Shown here one piece after another: positions 15,257 to 23,485 of a DNA stretch of 25,419 bases. A program made the position numbers and the translations under genes. The notes under the pieces were generated by a model. It was not told the origin of the DNA, ran no database searches, and saw only the letters and a list, made by a program, of their open reading frames with translations. The number at the start of each line of letters is the position of its first letter. The stretch's first letter is position 1. Origin of the DNA: Selenomonadaceae bacterium UBA3796 (GTDB lineage Bacteria > Bacillota > Negativicutes > Selenomonadales > Selenomonadaceae); contig DFES01000101.1 in the NCBI GenBank assembly GCA_002369175.1, positions 443 through 25,861 of the forward strand, read 5' to 3'.

Positions 15257-15841
15257 TTATGCATAAGTATCATACTTGCCCCATGTAACCCATTGACGAA
15301 GATCTCCCTTTTGACGCAAATACGTCTCTACCCGCCCGCGGTTGAAATCGCTCTTCGCCATGGATTCTGCATCAATACGAGTAGTATAATGCCCGGGGTC
15401 AGGCTCTGCATGCGCTTTTATCGGTGTAAAACGCATCTGCGGATCCGGTATCGCTTGGACATCCAACCAACGCTGTTGGGATATGCGGGAGAAAAGTTCC
15501 TGTTTCGCCTGCTCTGCAACCACATTCCTCCCGGGACGCGCAGCATTGTTCACCATATCCTGCGCCTGAGAATTGCGCCTGGACATTCCTTGGCGCATAT
15601 CCTGAAGTCCTTTCTGTCCCTGCACCCTCGCAAAATCCTCATGATTTGTATAACCATAAGAATGGCGACTTGGGTAACTGTCGATCTCCAATGTCGGCTG
15701 CTCCCATCCTGCATTAGCACGCGGTGCCTGATAATCGCCATGGAGCTCTGCTTTCTTGAAGTGTGTCTCCAATTTCGACAGCTGCGTACGAATGCCAATC
15801 CTTGGCATCGTCGACCGTATGTTCAGTCTTGCTATTTCCAT
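15257..15841 (-). CDS. yviE: DUF6470 (YviE-like) protein of the flagellar operon
   Basis: This 194-residue protein is of unknown function. It begins with a short hydrophobic/basic strand (MEIARLNIRSTMPRIGIRTQ), like YviE of Bacillus, and occupies the same place, between flgL and fliW. The middle is rich in Arg, Gln, Tyr and Asn (GLQDMRQGMSRRNSQAQDMV), and the C-terminus ends in WVTWGKYDTYA. It has no signal peptide or membrane helix. ATG 15841 has GGGG 8 nt upstream; the reading frame stays open for 39 more codons upstream without a ribosome-binding site. The family assignment comes from gene position, length (191 residues in Bacillus) and the N-terminal pattern. Confidence 0.78.
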   Translation of the reverse strand: MEIARLNIRSTMPRIGIRTQLSKLETHFKKAELHGDYQAPRANAGWEQPTLEIDSYPSRHSYGYTNHEDFARVQGQKGLQDMRQGMSRRNSQAQDMVNNAARPGRNVVAEQAKQELFSRISQQRWLDVQAIPDPQMRFTPIKAHAEPDPGHYTTRIDAESMAKSDFNRGRVETYLRQKGDLRQWVTWGKYDTYA

Positions 15842-15997
15842 ACACACTTCCCCTTCCTTTGGGAAACTCCTTCTCCATCTCATTTTACCATTGAACGCAT
15901 CAGACAGCAAGAAAATTATGAAAGATTCCACAAGCCAAAAGATACGCAAACAGAACACGGTGACTCTCTCCAGAGATAAGATACCGTCCTATCAGAA

Positions 15998-17449
15998 TTA
16001 CAGATAATCTGCCAGAGACGGTGGGAGAATTCGACTCCCCACGGACAGCGACATATTATAGATGGTCTGCGCTTCCATGAGCTTGATTGCAAGAAGCCCT
16101 ACATCTGTTCCACTCACATCGTTGATATCCCCAGTGATAATCTCATTCTGCTTGTCCAACATTGTTGCAACGCTGTTATAGACATTGTGTCGGGCAGCAG
16201 TTGTCGTCTGTGCTGTGTTCACTGTCGAATGGGAAACATCCGCAATGGTAATCCCATCACTGGACATCCAGCGATTGTCTGCCGCTTCCAACTTCTTGCA
16301 TACGGCAAACATACTGTTGATCATTGCCGTCCCAGAAGAAACGTAACAGACCTTTCCGTTCGACATGATGGTCGTCTGATTTCCTGAGTTCGCATCATCA
16401 AAGATATCTGAACCGTTAAGATCCTGACCCGTGGCATTCACCGTATCTGCTGTCTGATCCACCACACCATTGAGCTTTACCATGGAAATGTACCTCGCAT
16501 CCCCTTGGTAAGACACAATATGCTGGCTAATCGTCTCAAACGCAAGAGTAATCGGATTTCCGTCAGAGTCGGTGATAGTGCTTCCATTGGAGTTCGCCCC
16601 TATAGCAGGATTATAATTCTTACCCGCATTCGGAGAACTCGCCGCATCGTCTATAATCTCCCCTGTACCAAGAAAATGATCGCTGACTTTCGCTTGCACA
16701 GCAGTCTGCGTTGGATCCCAATCAGGCAGTATCCCCACTTCATCGCCAGCTGTCACATAAGACTGCCCCGAAGCAATCTTGTTCTTATAGCCGTTCATGA
16801 CAAAGTCTTCCGTATAGATATAGCCGGTCATTGTATTTAGAAGATAAGTTTCCCCGTCGCTCCCCTTCATCGTCAGCATCTGTTTCAGCGTGCCACTGGC
16901 ATCCACGCCCTTGCTCAAGTAAGACGATGTCGTAGGATTCGGATCCGTAAAATATGCCGTCTGCGGATCATCCAATGTCTTTGGAAGCCCCCGATCCTTC
17001 TCCTCCACGGAAACCACAAAGGGCTGGGTCGTATCGGACTGGCCGGCGAACAGATACCTATCCCCCTGCTGCGTATTTCCAAGGGAAACAATTTCATAAA
17101 GTTTTGCCTTGAACTCCTTGGCGATAGCCCGAAGATCATCCTCTCCATTCGTCTCGTTCGCAGCATCAACGGTTTTTTCCTTCAATGTGGTATAAATATC
17201 CGTCATGTTGACCATGGCAGCATCCCCCATTTTCATCCACGAAACCGCCGATGTCACGTTATCCTGGTACTGGAGATTCTCCGTATTCCGATTCTGGTAG
17301 CGGATGAGTTTTGAGTATCTTATGGAGTCATCCGAGGGACGGTGCAAATTGCTCCCGTCGCTCTGCTCCATGAGCTTTGCCTGTTTCTCGTAGCTGGTCT
17401 CCAACTGTGCAGTATAGCGTCCGATCATTCGATTGCTGGATATTCTCAT
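15998..17449 (-). CDS. flgL: Hook-filament junction protein FlgL (HAP3)
   Basis: This 483-residue exported protein links the FlgK ring to the flagellin filament. The N-terminal flagellin-like D0/D1 helix is clear: MRISSNRMIGRYTAQLETSY and SDGSNLHRPSDDSIRYSKLIRYQ (about 29-51, the 'R-P-S-D-D' motif shared with flagellins). The C-terminal helix NSVATMLDKQNEIITGDINDVSGTDVGLLAIKLMEAQTIYNMSL closes the coiled pair. The central variable domain (residues about 150-380) is longer than in enteric FlgL (about 317 residues), a common feature in Firmicutes of this type. It lies 36 nt after flgK and probably uses one of the FlgN-type chaperones encoded upstream. Confidence 0.95.
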   Translation of the reverse strand: MRISSNRMIGRYTAQLETSYEKQAKLMEQSDGSNLHRPSDDSIRYSKLIRYQNRNTENLQYQDNVTSAVSWMKMGDAAMVNMTDIYTTLKEKTVDAANETNGEDDLRAIAKEFKAKLYEIVSLGNTQQGDRYLFAGQSDTTQPFVVSVEEKDRGLPKTLDDPQTAYFTDPNPTTSSYLSKGVDASGTLKQMLTMKGSDGETYLLNTMTGYIYTEDFVMNGYKNKIASGQSYVTAGDEVGILPDWDPTQTAVQAKVSDHFLGTGEIIDDAASSPNAGKNYNPAIGANSNGSTITDSDGNPITLAFETISQHIVSYQGDARYISMVKLNGVVDQTADTVNATGQDLNGSDIFDDANSGNQTTIMSNGKVCYVSSGTAMINSMFAVCKKLEAADNRWMSSDGITIADVSHSTVNTAQTTTAARHNVYNSVATMLDKQNEIITGDINDVSGTDVGLLAIKLMEAQTIYNMSLSVGSRILPPSLADYL

Positions 17450-17485
17450 CGTGGCACACCTGCCCTTTCATCTCTTCCTTTACGA

Positions 17486-19219
17486 TTACCTTCCTACCAC
17501 ACCCGTATTGTTGATGAGACGATCCAGCATCTCATCCATGGTGGTAAGGCAGCGGGAGCAGGAGCTGAAGCCCTGCTGGAACATGATCATATTTGACAGT
17601 TCCTCATTCCAGTTGACACCTGCCGTCGATTCCCTCCACTCCACAATCTGCGTCAGGACATCCACCTGGGTCTCGACATTTGTATCCATGGCCTCTGCGC
17701 GGGTTCCCAGCTCCGTCATGATCTTGACATAGTAGGAATTCAGGGAAATCGTGCCAATGGAGCGCTTCGCCTCGTTCTGAGCTGCCGTAGCGGTCCTGTC
17801 GTATTTCGGAGTCTTCGTCATATCCATGTTGAACAAGGTTCCCAAAAGTACGGAATTGGATCCGTCCCCTGAGCCGTTTTCCATAAAATCACCGGGATTT
17901 GCCGGTATCACAGGATTTCCGTTGGCATCCAGTTCAAAGGAATATCCGCTTGCCGCAACGAGCAGATGTCCATTTTCTGTCGTCAGCTCATTGTTGAGCG
18001 CAAGGGACGCGATGATATCGATCTTGTTCATCTTGTTCGTCACAGTAGCGGTTCCGCTGCCTGTGACCGTCGATGCCACATAATAATGATTGGGGTCCGA
18101 TGGATCGGGATAGTTCGGATTCACTGCAACCGTACGCGCCGTCACGGAAATTCCACCGCTGTATGACGTGGACTTCAGGCACAGGTTCGTCGTATCCCAT
18201 TCGTAAATGGTGTCTTTGTCACCAAAGAAATTGATGCCCGCAGTGCTGTTTGTATCAATACCATGCCCCTGCTGGTGCTGCTCATTGAGATCCGAAAGCA
18301 TGAAGGACGCGATGTTCGCCATCTTGTCGATGTATTCCTTATCCTCTGCAATGGCATCGAATTCCGCCCGCAAGGAACCCCGGATCGGCTCGTACTTCAC
18401 CTTTGATTCCTTGATGACGATGTCATAGTCCGTAACGCCGTAGTCGCTGTTGTAAGTGGGATCCGACATCGCCAGCGTGAGCTTCGTAACGCCGTTCACC
18501 AGTGTAATCCCGTTGGATACAATGGTGTACATGCCGTCATCATTCTCGTAGATATTGACATTGACGTATTCGGAAAGCTTGTCGATCAAAAGATCCCGCT
18601 CATCCCTCAGATCATTGGCAGACCCGCCCGTGGCCTCCAGACCCGCAATATTTTTATTCAGCAGGACCACCTGCCCCAGCATCTCATTGACCTTGCCCAC
18701 ATTCATCGTAATATCGTCATAATTCGCCTCGATCTGCTCCTGCAGCTGCTGGGTCACCGTATGAAGCTTGTCGGCAAAGCTCTTGCCCCTCTCCAAGGTA
18801 GAGATGCGCGCACTGGAGTCGCTGGCAGAAATGGAAAGCGTCTGCCATGCCTCATAAAACTTCGCCATGGCATCCTCAATTCCATGTTCTCCCGAATCGT
18901 CGAAAATGACCTCCAGCTTGTCATATTCCTTGGCTCTTCCTTCATAATAAGTCTTGTTGGAATTTTCCGACCAGTATTGCCTATCCGCATAGAGATCCCT
19001 TGCGCGGGTCAGTGCGATAGAATCCACACCTGTCCCCACAAGGATCGTCCCATACACGGACGACTGCTCCTGGGAAGGGGTCGCCGCCAGATTCACCTTC
19101 TGGCGGGAATACCCCTCCGTATTCGCATTGGATATATTATGCCCCACAGTCTGCTGGGAAAGCTGGTTCGAATAGATTCCCTTGACCATAGTATTGAGTC
19201 CTGCAAAGGTGGACCGCAT
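17486..19219 (-). CDS. flgK: Hook-filament junction protein FlgK (HAP1)
   Basis: This 577-residue exported protein forms the first junction ring on the hook. The N-terminus (MRSTFAGLNTMVKGIYSNQL, then TVGHNISNANTEGYSRQKV) carries the rod/hook 'N-I-S-N-A-N-T-x-G-Y-S' motif, followed by GVDSIALTRARDLYADRQYW. The C-terminus reads VEWRESTAGVNWNEELSNMIMFQQGF and TTMDEMLDRLINNTG, the standard FlgK ending. It carries two cysteines at SSCSRCL where alanines are usual. ATG 19219 is chosen over ATG 19225 because GAGGG lies 6 nt upstream of it and abuts the other. It follows the second FlgN-like gene by 29 nt. Confidence 0.96.
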   Translation of the reverse strand: MRSTFAGLNTMVKGIYSNQLSQQTVGHNISNANTEGYSRQKVNLAATPSQEQSSVYGTILVGTGVDSIALTRARDLYADRQYWSENSNKTYYEGRAKEYDKLEVIFDDSGEHGIEDAMAKFYEAWQTLSISASDSSARISTLERGKSFADKLHTVTQQLQEQIEANYDDITMNVGKVNEMLGQVVLLNKNIAGLEATGGSANDLRDERDLLIDKLSEYVNVNIYENDDGMYTIVSNGITLVNGVTKLTLAMSDPTYNSDYGVTDYDIVIKESKVKYEPIRGSLRAEFDAIAEDKEYIDKMANIASFMLSDLNEQHQQGHGIDTNSTAGINFFGDKDTIYEWDTTNLCLKSTSYSGGISVTARTVAVNPNYPDPSDPNHYYVASTVTGSGTATVTNKMNKIDIIASLALNNELTTENGHLLVAASGYSFELDANGNPVIPANPGDFMENGSGDGSNSVLLGTLFNMDMTKTPKYDRTATAAQNEAKRSIGTISLNSYYVKIMTELGTRAEAMDTNVETQVDVLTQIVEWRESTAGVNWNEELSNMIMFQQGFSSCSRCLTTMDEMLDRLINNTGVVGR

Positions 19220-19248
19220 GCTCATCCCTCATCTTTCTGTCTTTTCTC

Positions 19249-19716
19249 TTACACGTTTGCGTCAAACATCCTGCGGCTTCCGCCGGGAGCCGCCCCTGCC
19301 TCAGGGGGAGCGTAGGTTCCTTCCGCTCGGGCACGGGAAATCAAATTGATATGATACTCCATAAATTCCTTGCTGTGGCGCAAAAGCTCCTTCGCTGACG
19401 CGCTTTGTCCTATCATCTTCTTCTGCAAAGCATCTACCTGCAAAAGCAGGCGCATGGCCACATCTCTCTCCACAGAGGCGGGCTGCGCCTGGACGAAACT
19501 AGCCATATTCTCCTTCTGCCCGGTTTTCAGGAACTTCTCCTGCTGCCGCTGCAGACGGGATAACTCAGCATACATCCGTTCTATCTGCTTCACGGCATCG
19601 CTGACCTTCCTGCTGTCCTCCCTCTGATGCAAAGCTGCCTTGAGACTCTCCAAAAGCGCACTCAGCTTGGAATAGATCACCATCTGCTGACGGAGAAGTT
19701 TGATTACCTCTTCCAT
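19249..19716 (-). CDS. Second FlgN-like chaperone
   Basis: This 155-residue, strongly helical, highly charged protein has the size and coiled-coil pattern of FlgN: MEEVIKLLRQQMVIYSKLSALLESLKAAL, then ERMYAELSRLQRQQEKFLKT and VAMRLLLQVDALQKKMIGQSASAKELLRHSKEFMEYHINLI, which is the place where FlgN binds its export substrates. The C-terminal 22 residues are Gly/Ala/Pro-rich. I chose ATG 19716 (AAAGGA about 11 nt upstream); a GTG at 19746 overlaps the preceding stop codon as GTGA and is an alternative that would couple the two genes. It lies just before flgK. Confidence 0.72.
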   Translation of the reverse strand: MEEVIKLLRQQMVIYSKLSALLESLKAALHQREDSRKVSDAVKQIERMYAELSRLQRQQEKFLKTGQKENMASFVQAQPASVERDVAMRLLLQVDALQKKMIGQSASAKELLRHSKEFMEYHINLISRARAEGTYAPPEAGAAPGGSRRMFDANV

Positions 19717-19742
19717 GAAAATGAAAATCCTTTCTGCAACGA

Positions 19743-20228
19743 TCACGCCCGGAATTCAAAATTCCTGCGATGACTGACGATATCCTTCCCTCCCTGCCCA
19801 TAGGTCGGCTCCACGGAAGCGCCGCTGAGCTTGTTGAGCTTCACATTCACAGCATTGAGAGCGCCATGGACGAGAACGGAGTTGATTTCATTTTGCCGCA
19901 CCACGGCCTCCACCCGCTCATCGAGTTCCTTATGCAGCTCTTTGAGCAGATTCCGGATGCGGGGATTGGGCGCAACAGAAAAAAGCTCCGTCATTTTCAT
20001 ATCCGGGCGGAGATTCTTTTCCAAGCCCGCCAGCTTCGTGAGAACCGCCTTGCGGCGAGCCTCCAGTTCTGCTATTTTCGCGGCATGCGCCCCTTCATCC
20101 TTGATGAGGGGTTCCAATTGGGGAAGATTCACGGAAATCAGCAAAGCATGCTTCTTCTGCTCAATGGATTGCAACAACCCATATTCCTTGTTGATCTCCT
20201 GCATGACCTTCATGAGTTCCTGCCACAT
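19743..20228 (-). CDS. flgN: FlgN-like export chaperone
   Basis: This 161-residue helical protein lies between flgM and flgK, where FlgN is normally encoded; FlgN escorts FlgK and FlgL to the export gate. It begins with MWQELMKVMQEINKEYGLLQSIEQKKHALLI, the typical first helix ending in a 'K-x-x-A/L' turn into a Leu-rich segment (NLPQLEPLIKDEG), then IAELEARRKAVLTKLA, and a C-terminal helix LKELHKELDERVEAVVRQNEIN ending in NVKLNKLSG and TYG, the last being common in Firmicutes FlgN. ATG 20228 has GGGGG upstream; it is 12 nt after flgM. Confidence 0.82.
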   Translation of the reverse strand: MWQELMKVMQEINKEYGLLQSIEQKKHALLISVNLPQLEPLIKDEGAHAAKIAELEARRKAVLTKLAGLEKNLRPDMKMTELFSVAPNPRIRNLLKELHKELDERVEAVVRQNEINSVLVHGALNAVNVKLNKLSGASVEPTYGQGGKDIVSHRRNFEFRA

Positions 20229-20240
20229 ACGATTCCCCCA

Positions 20241-20519
20241 TCAGAAACGGCTCATGAGCATACGGCTGGCAATATTGGCTGCCGATACATCATAATTCCC
20301 AGTTTCAATCGCCCGTGTGTAAAAATCCACCTTGTCCTGCCGGACCTCTTCCATGCCCTTCAGGTCATGGAGCATACTCCGAAAACTCTGAGCCTCACTG
20401 GAAAGCTGAACCTCATCCTTGAATGTGACAGGCAAGGCCTGACCCGCGCGTCTTGCAGGCCTTGCCGTGTTCACTGCATACGCTCCCGCCGCTGCCTGTA
20501 CATTATTGCTGATATACAT
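20241..20519 (-). CDS. flgM: Anti-sigma-28 factor FlgM
   Basis: This 92-residue protein holds the flagellar sigma factor inactive until the hook is finished and FlgM is exported. It starts with the short flexible MYISNNVQAAAGAYAVN segment, has the conserved VQLSSEAQSFRSML (about 39-52, the sigma-binding 'V-x-L-S-x-x-A' motif), then KGMEEVRQDKVDFYTRAIETGNYDVSAANIASRML, which is the family's C-terminal helix pair. The start ATG at 20519 follows GGTGGTGAAG with suitable spacing; the open frame to 20564 has no such site. It is 12 nt from flgN. A possible sigma-28-type promoter lies upstream, which would give feedback control. Confidence 0.93.
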   Translation of the reverse strand: MYISNNVQAAAGAYAVNTARPARRAGQALPVTFKDEVQLSSEAQSFRSMLHDLKGMEEVRQDKVDFYTRAIETGNYDVSAANIASRMLMSRF

Positions 20520-20604
20520 ATGCTTCACCACCCATGTGATTCCAATCCTCTTTGATCGATCCATTCTGTTCGAACCAGCAGGAATTCCCTTTCCTTCAGC
20601 TACT

Positions 20605-20631
20605 TTATCGTAAAAAAAGGCAGGAGACTTA
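20605..20631 (-). promoter_or_regulatory. Possible sigma-28 (SigD/FliA) promoter of flgM, overlapping a terminator
   Basis: On the minus strand TAAG (20631-20628), a 15-nt spacer and TACGATAA (20612-20605) resemble the sigma-28 consensus TAAA-N15-GCCGATAA (3 of 4 and 6 of 8 matches). The spacer is the 3' half of the terminator hairpin of the preceding gene, so the match may be partly chance. Confidence 0.35.
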
Positions 20632-20645
20632 ACTCCTGCCTTTTG
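20611..20645 (-). terminator. Strong terminator between yvyF and flgM
   Basis: AAAAGGCAGGAG, a 6-nt loop and CTCCTGCCTTTT form a perfect 12-bp stem. In the minus-strand sense it is followed by seven consecutive T. It lies about 85 nt after the yvyF stop; the hairpin has T-rich tails on both strands, so it could work in either direction. Confidence 0.9.
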
Positions 20646-20728
20646 ACGATATTTCGCATATATCTCAGATTTTCTCTGTATTTCTTCATTTTTCGTTGTT
20701 TTTTGCCTGCCGAGCCGATTTCAAGGGG

Positions 20729-21127
20729 TCAGCGCTTGGAATACATGCCCTTGCCCTTGTTGCCTCCCCCCGGCATGGTAGCAACGATCTTCGTGCGCGC
20801 TGCCTGAAGCTCGCTGCGTGCTTTTTCCTGGCAGGTCTGGCAAAGCTTGCCCATCACGATGGGGGCACCGCATTTTTCGCAGGGATAGGTCATCTTTATC
20901 CCGATCTGCTCGAACCGTCCCTCACGGATCAAACGCTTGATCAAGGTCTCGTTGACACCTGTCGCCTCAACGATTTCAGGTATCTTTGCGCCTCTGTTCT
21001 CACGTACGTAGTCAATGACGATTTTCTCCTTGTCCTGCTCTTTTGCAAAGCAATCTGGGCACATTTTCCTCCCCATCGCCGCAAAGAGTTTGCCGCAAAC
21101 AGGACAATTTTTGATTTTGCCAGCCAT
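20729..21127 (-). CDS. yvyF: YvyF-family flagellar operon protein
   Basis: This 132-residue protein has two zinc-finger-like ends and a helix-turn-helix-like centre: CPVCGKLFAAMGRKMCPDC (CxxC, 10-residue gap, CxxC) at about residues 8-26, then IPEIVEATGVNETLIKRLIREGRF (about 48-71), and a second knuckle CEKCGAPIVMGKLCQTC (about 83-99). This arrangement matches the Firmicutes family found directly upstream of flgM (YvyF in Bacillus, TIGR03826). Its role is not established; regulation of late flagellar genes has been supposed. ATG 21127 (MAGKIKNCPVCG) fits the family start and has AAAGGAAA upstream; ATG 21148 (MERKV) is possible but lacks a ribosome-binding site. A terminator follows, so it need not be co-transcribed with flgM. 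Confidence 0.88.
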   Translation of the reverse strand: MAGKIKNCPVCGKLFAAMGRKMCPDCFAKEQDKEKIVIDYVRENRGAKIPEIVEATGVNETLIKRLIREGRFEQIGIKMTYPCEKCGAPIVMGKLCQTCQEKARSELQAARTKIVATMPGGGNKGKGMYSKR

Positions 21128-21270
21128 CTCTGCCACTTTCCTTTCCATAAACAGCACTCAGAAACCGTGAAATGATGAATATGCGGTTCCTATCATAATT
21201 CCTGTTATGTATTTCGCCGCCGGGAGACAGAATCCTCTTCCGCCGAAAAATTTTTCTTGCTTTACACGCC

Positions 21271-21771
21271 CTACATGCGCTTCACGGGAATCGGGCCACG
21301 GGAAAGGGCAATGGCTCCTGTCCTTGCAATCTCCACAATCTCGTATTCGGAAAGGACTTCGCAGATGGCATCGATTTTGCTCTGCTGGCCTGTAAGCTCA
21401 ATGACCACATTCTCCGGCGTGATATCCACGATGTTGGCGCGGAAAATGTCCACGATATTCACGAGATCCGCCCGGTCCTTCTTCGTTGCCCTGACCTTGA
21501 TCATCACGAGTTCCCGCTCAATAGAGGGTGCTTTGCTGAGATTCACAATCTTAATGACATCAATGAGCTTCGAAAGCTGGTTCACCACCTGGTCGAGTTC
21601 ATTCTCCGACTCCACGGAAACCACGATGTTGATGCGGGTGACAGATGGCTCCTCCGTATACCCTGCAGAAATACTCTCAATATTAAAAGCCCGGCGGCTG
21701 ATAAGGCCGGACACATGGGTCAGAACCCCCGGCTTATTATCCACGAGCACAGCAAGCAAATACTTCTTCAT
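21271..21771 (-). CDS. ilvN: Acetolactate synthase, small regulatory subunit
   Basis: This 166-residue subunit activates the catalytic subunit and gives valine feedback inhibition in branched-chain amino acid synthesis. The N-terminal ACT domain is plain: KYLLAVLVDNKPGVLTHVSGLISRRAFNIESISAG, followed by RINIVVSVESENELDQVVNQLSKLIDVIKI. The C-terminal domain (LVMIKVRATKKDRADLVNIVDIFRANIVDITPENVVIELTG) gives the long form of the small subunit (IlvN/IlvH, about 160 residues). ATG 21771 lies 7 nt after GGAGGGG and 2 nt past the ilvB stop; an ATG at 21777 abuts that site. No terminator was found between it and yvyF. Confidence 0.96.
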   Translation of the reverse strand: MKKYLLAVLVDNKPGVLTHVSGLISRRAFNIESISAGYTEEPSVTRINIVVSVESENELDQVVNQLSKLIDVIKIVNLSKAPSIERELVMIKVRATKKDRADLVNIVDIFRANIVDITPENVVIELTGQQSKIDAICEVLSEYEIVEIARTGAIALSRGPIPVKRM

Positions 21772-21773
21772 CC

Positions 21774-23465
21774 TCATTCCCCTCCCAGTACCATTTGATC
21801 CAAACGCTTGCCCCCCGGCACCATGGGAAGGACGTTCTCCTCCTGCGGCACAATGCAGTCAATGACGGCAGGACCCGGTTCCGCCAAAATTTTCGGCAGC
21901 ACCGTCTCAAGCTCTTCCTGTTTGGTCAAACGATACCCTTTGAGCCCCATGGCCTCTGCAAGCTTCACGAAGTCTCTCTTCCCCTTGAGTTCCGAAGCGG
22001 AATAATGGTGATGATAGAAAAGACGCTGCCACTGTCCCACCATGCCCAAGAGATGATTCTCCAGGATGACCGTCTTCACATCCACATCATGATCGGCAAT
22101 GGTGGCAAATTCCTGACAGTTCATCATGATGCTGCCGTCCCCCGTGAAAAGCACCACTTTCTTATCAGGGCAGGCAAGCTTCGCTCCCATGGCAGCAGGA
22201 AGACCGTACCCCATGGTGCCGAGGCCGCCGGAGGTGAGGAACTGGCGTGGCTTTCGCGCCTCGTAGAACTGAGCCGCCCACATCTGATGCTGTCCCACGT
22301 CCGTTACTGCAATCGTGTCCTCATCCATAAGAGCGCTGATTTTACGGATCAGTGCTCCGGGCTTGATACTCTCCCCATCTTCCTGATAGGAAAAAGGATG
22401 CTCCTCCGCCACTTGCAACGTGTGCCGGAGCCACTCCTCATGCTTTGCGGCAAAATCCGTATGCGATGCCAGGAGCTTTTCTTTGAAAAGGGGGAGGGAC
22501 CAGCGCAGATCCCCCAGCACACGGTAGTCCGCATGGACATTCTTATTGACCTCTGCAGGATCCAATTCAAAGTGCACGATCCTTGCCCTTGGAGCGAACT
22601 CTGCCACCCGCCCCGTCACCCGATCGCTGAAGCGCATGCCGATGCACAGGAGAAGATCACAGGATTGGATTGCCATATTCGCCCCGTAGGAACCGTGCAT
22701 GCCGGCAAACCCCAAATATCCCTTTGCCCCGGAAGCCATGCACCCAAGTCCCATGATGGTGCTTGTAGATGGCACACCCAGACGCTCCACAATGGCGCGA
22801 AGCTCCTCTGAAGTACCGGAGGAGGTCACTCCGCCCCCGAAAAACACCAACGGCTTCTTTGCTTCTTCCATGGCCGCCACTGCCGCATCGATCTCTGCCG
22901 CATCCCCGGTATAATCCCCCGTGTAACCCCTCAGCTTCACGGTTTCGGGATACTCGTAATCGAACTCCGTGTTGAACACATCCGCCGCCACATCAACGGA
23001 CACCGGTCCTGGGCGTCCCGTCCGGGCAATGAAGAAAGCCTCCTTGATTACTCTGGGAAGTTCCCTGACATCTTTCACCAAGTAATTGTGTTTCGTAATG
23101 GGCGTCGTAATGCCACAGACATCCACCTCTTGAAAAGAATCCTTGCCGATGGCGGGATTCGCCACCTGTCCCGTAATGCAGACAAGGGGCACGGAATCCA
23201 TATTGGCTGTTGCGATCCCGGTGATGAGATTTGCAGCCCCCGGGCCTGATGTCGCAAAGACGACCCCCACCTTTCCGGATGCGCGGGCATACCCGTCCGC
23301 TGCATGGACAGCCCCCTGCTCATGCCCCGTGAGAATATGGGGAAAGTTCATCTTGTACACTTCATCGTACAATTTCAGCACCACACCGCCCGGATAGCCG
23401 AACACGATATCCACGCCTTCTTTTTTCAGGCTTTCCAGGACAGCCTGAGCACCATTCATACGCAA
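21774..23465 (-). CDS. ilvB: Acetolactate synthase, large catalytic subunit
   Basis: This 563-residue thiamine-diphosphate enzyme condenses pyruvate (or pyruvate and 2-oxobutyrate) in the first common step of valine, leucine and isoleucine synthesis. The N-terminal domain holds FGYPGG and the catalytic Glu49 (TGHEQGAVHAADGYARASGK). The FAD-type central domain follows, and the C-terminal diphosphate-binding domain has GDGS (442-445) with the metal ligand Asn470 (LENHLLGMVGQWQ). The length is normal. A TTG at 23465 lies 8 nt after AAGGAGG and is taken as the start; an ATG two codons later has 14-nt spacing. It follows comF by 20 nt and is coupled to ilvN. Confidence 0.97.
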   Translation of the reverse strand: MRMNGAQAVLESLKKEGVDIVFGYPGGVVLKLYDEVYKMNFPHILTGHEQGAVHAADGYARASGKVGVVFATSGPGAANLITGIATANMDSVPLVCITGQVANPAIGKDSFQEVDVCGITTPITKHNYLVKDVRELPRVIKEAFFIARTGRPGPVSVDVAADVFNTEFDYEYPETVKLRGYTGDYTGDAAEIDAAVAAMEEAKKPLVFFGGGVTSSGTSEELRAIVERLGVPSTSTIMGLGCMASGAKGYLGFAGMHGSYGANMAIQSCDLLLCIGMRFSDRVTGRVAEFAPRARIVHFELDPAEVNKNVHADYRVLGDLRWSLPLFKEKLLASHTDFAAKHEEWLRHTLQVAEEHPFSYQEDGESIKPGALIRKISALMDEDTIAVTDVGQHQMWAAQFYEARKPRQFLTSGGLGTMGYGLPAAMGAKLACPDKKVVLFTGDGSIMMNCQEFATIADHDVDVKTVILENHLLGMVGQWQRLFYHHHYSASELKGKRDFVKLAEAMGLKGYRLTKQEELETVLPKILAEPGPAVIDCIVPQEENVLPMVPGGKRLDQMVLGGE

Positions 23466-23485
23466 ATGAAAAACCTCCTTATGTT

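Noticed and set aside
15950..15997. Hairpin after flgL (ACGGT...ACCGT with inner TCTCT/AGAGA)
   Set aside because: The outer stem is only 5 bp and no T run follows; not convincing as a terminator, and flgL probably continues into the DUF6470 gene.
21190..21262. Terminator or sigma-28 promoter between ilvN and yvyF (AAAAATTTTT and TAAA-N16-GGCGGAAG)
   Set aside because: The palindrome is only A/T with no GC stem, the CGGCGG elements are direct rather than inverted repeats, and the -10 match is about 4 of 8.
21795..22811. 338-codon open frame on the plus strand
   Set aside because: It lies entirely opposite ilvB, has low-complexity His/Arg/Leu-rich content and no recognisable domain or ribosome-binding context; it is a shadow of the ilvB codons.
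23466..23485. T-box or attenuator ahead of ilvB
   Set aside because: Only 20 nt separate comF and ilvB, too short for any such leader.
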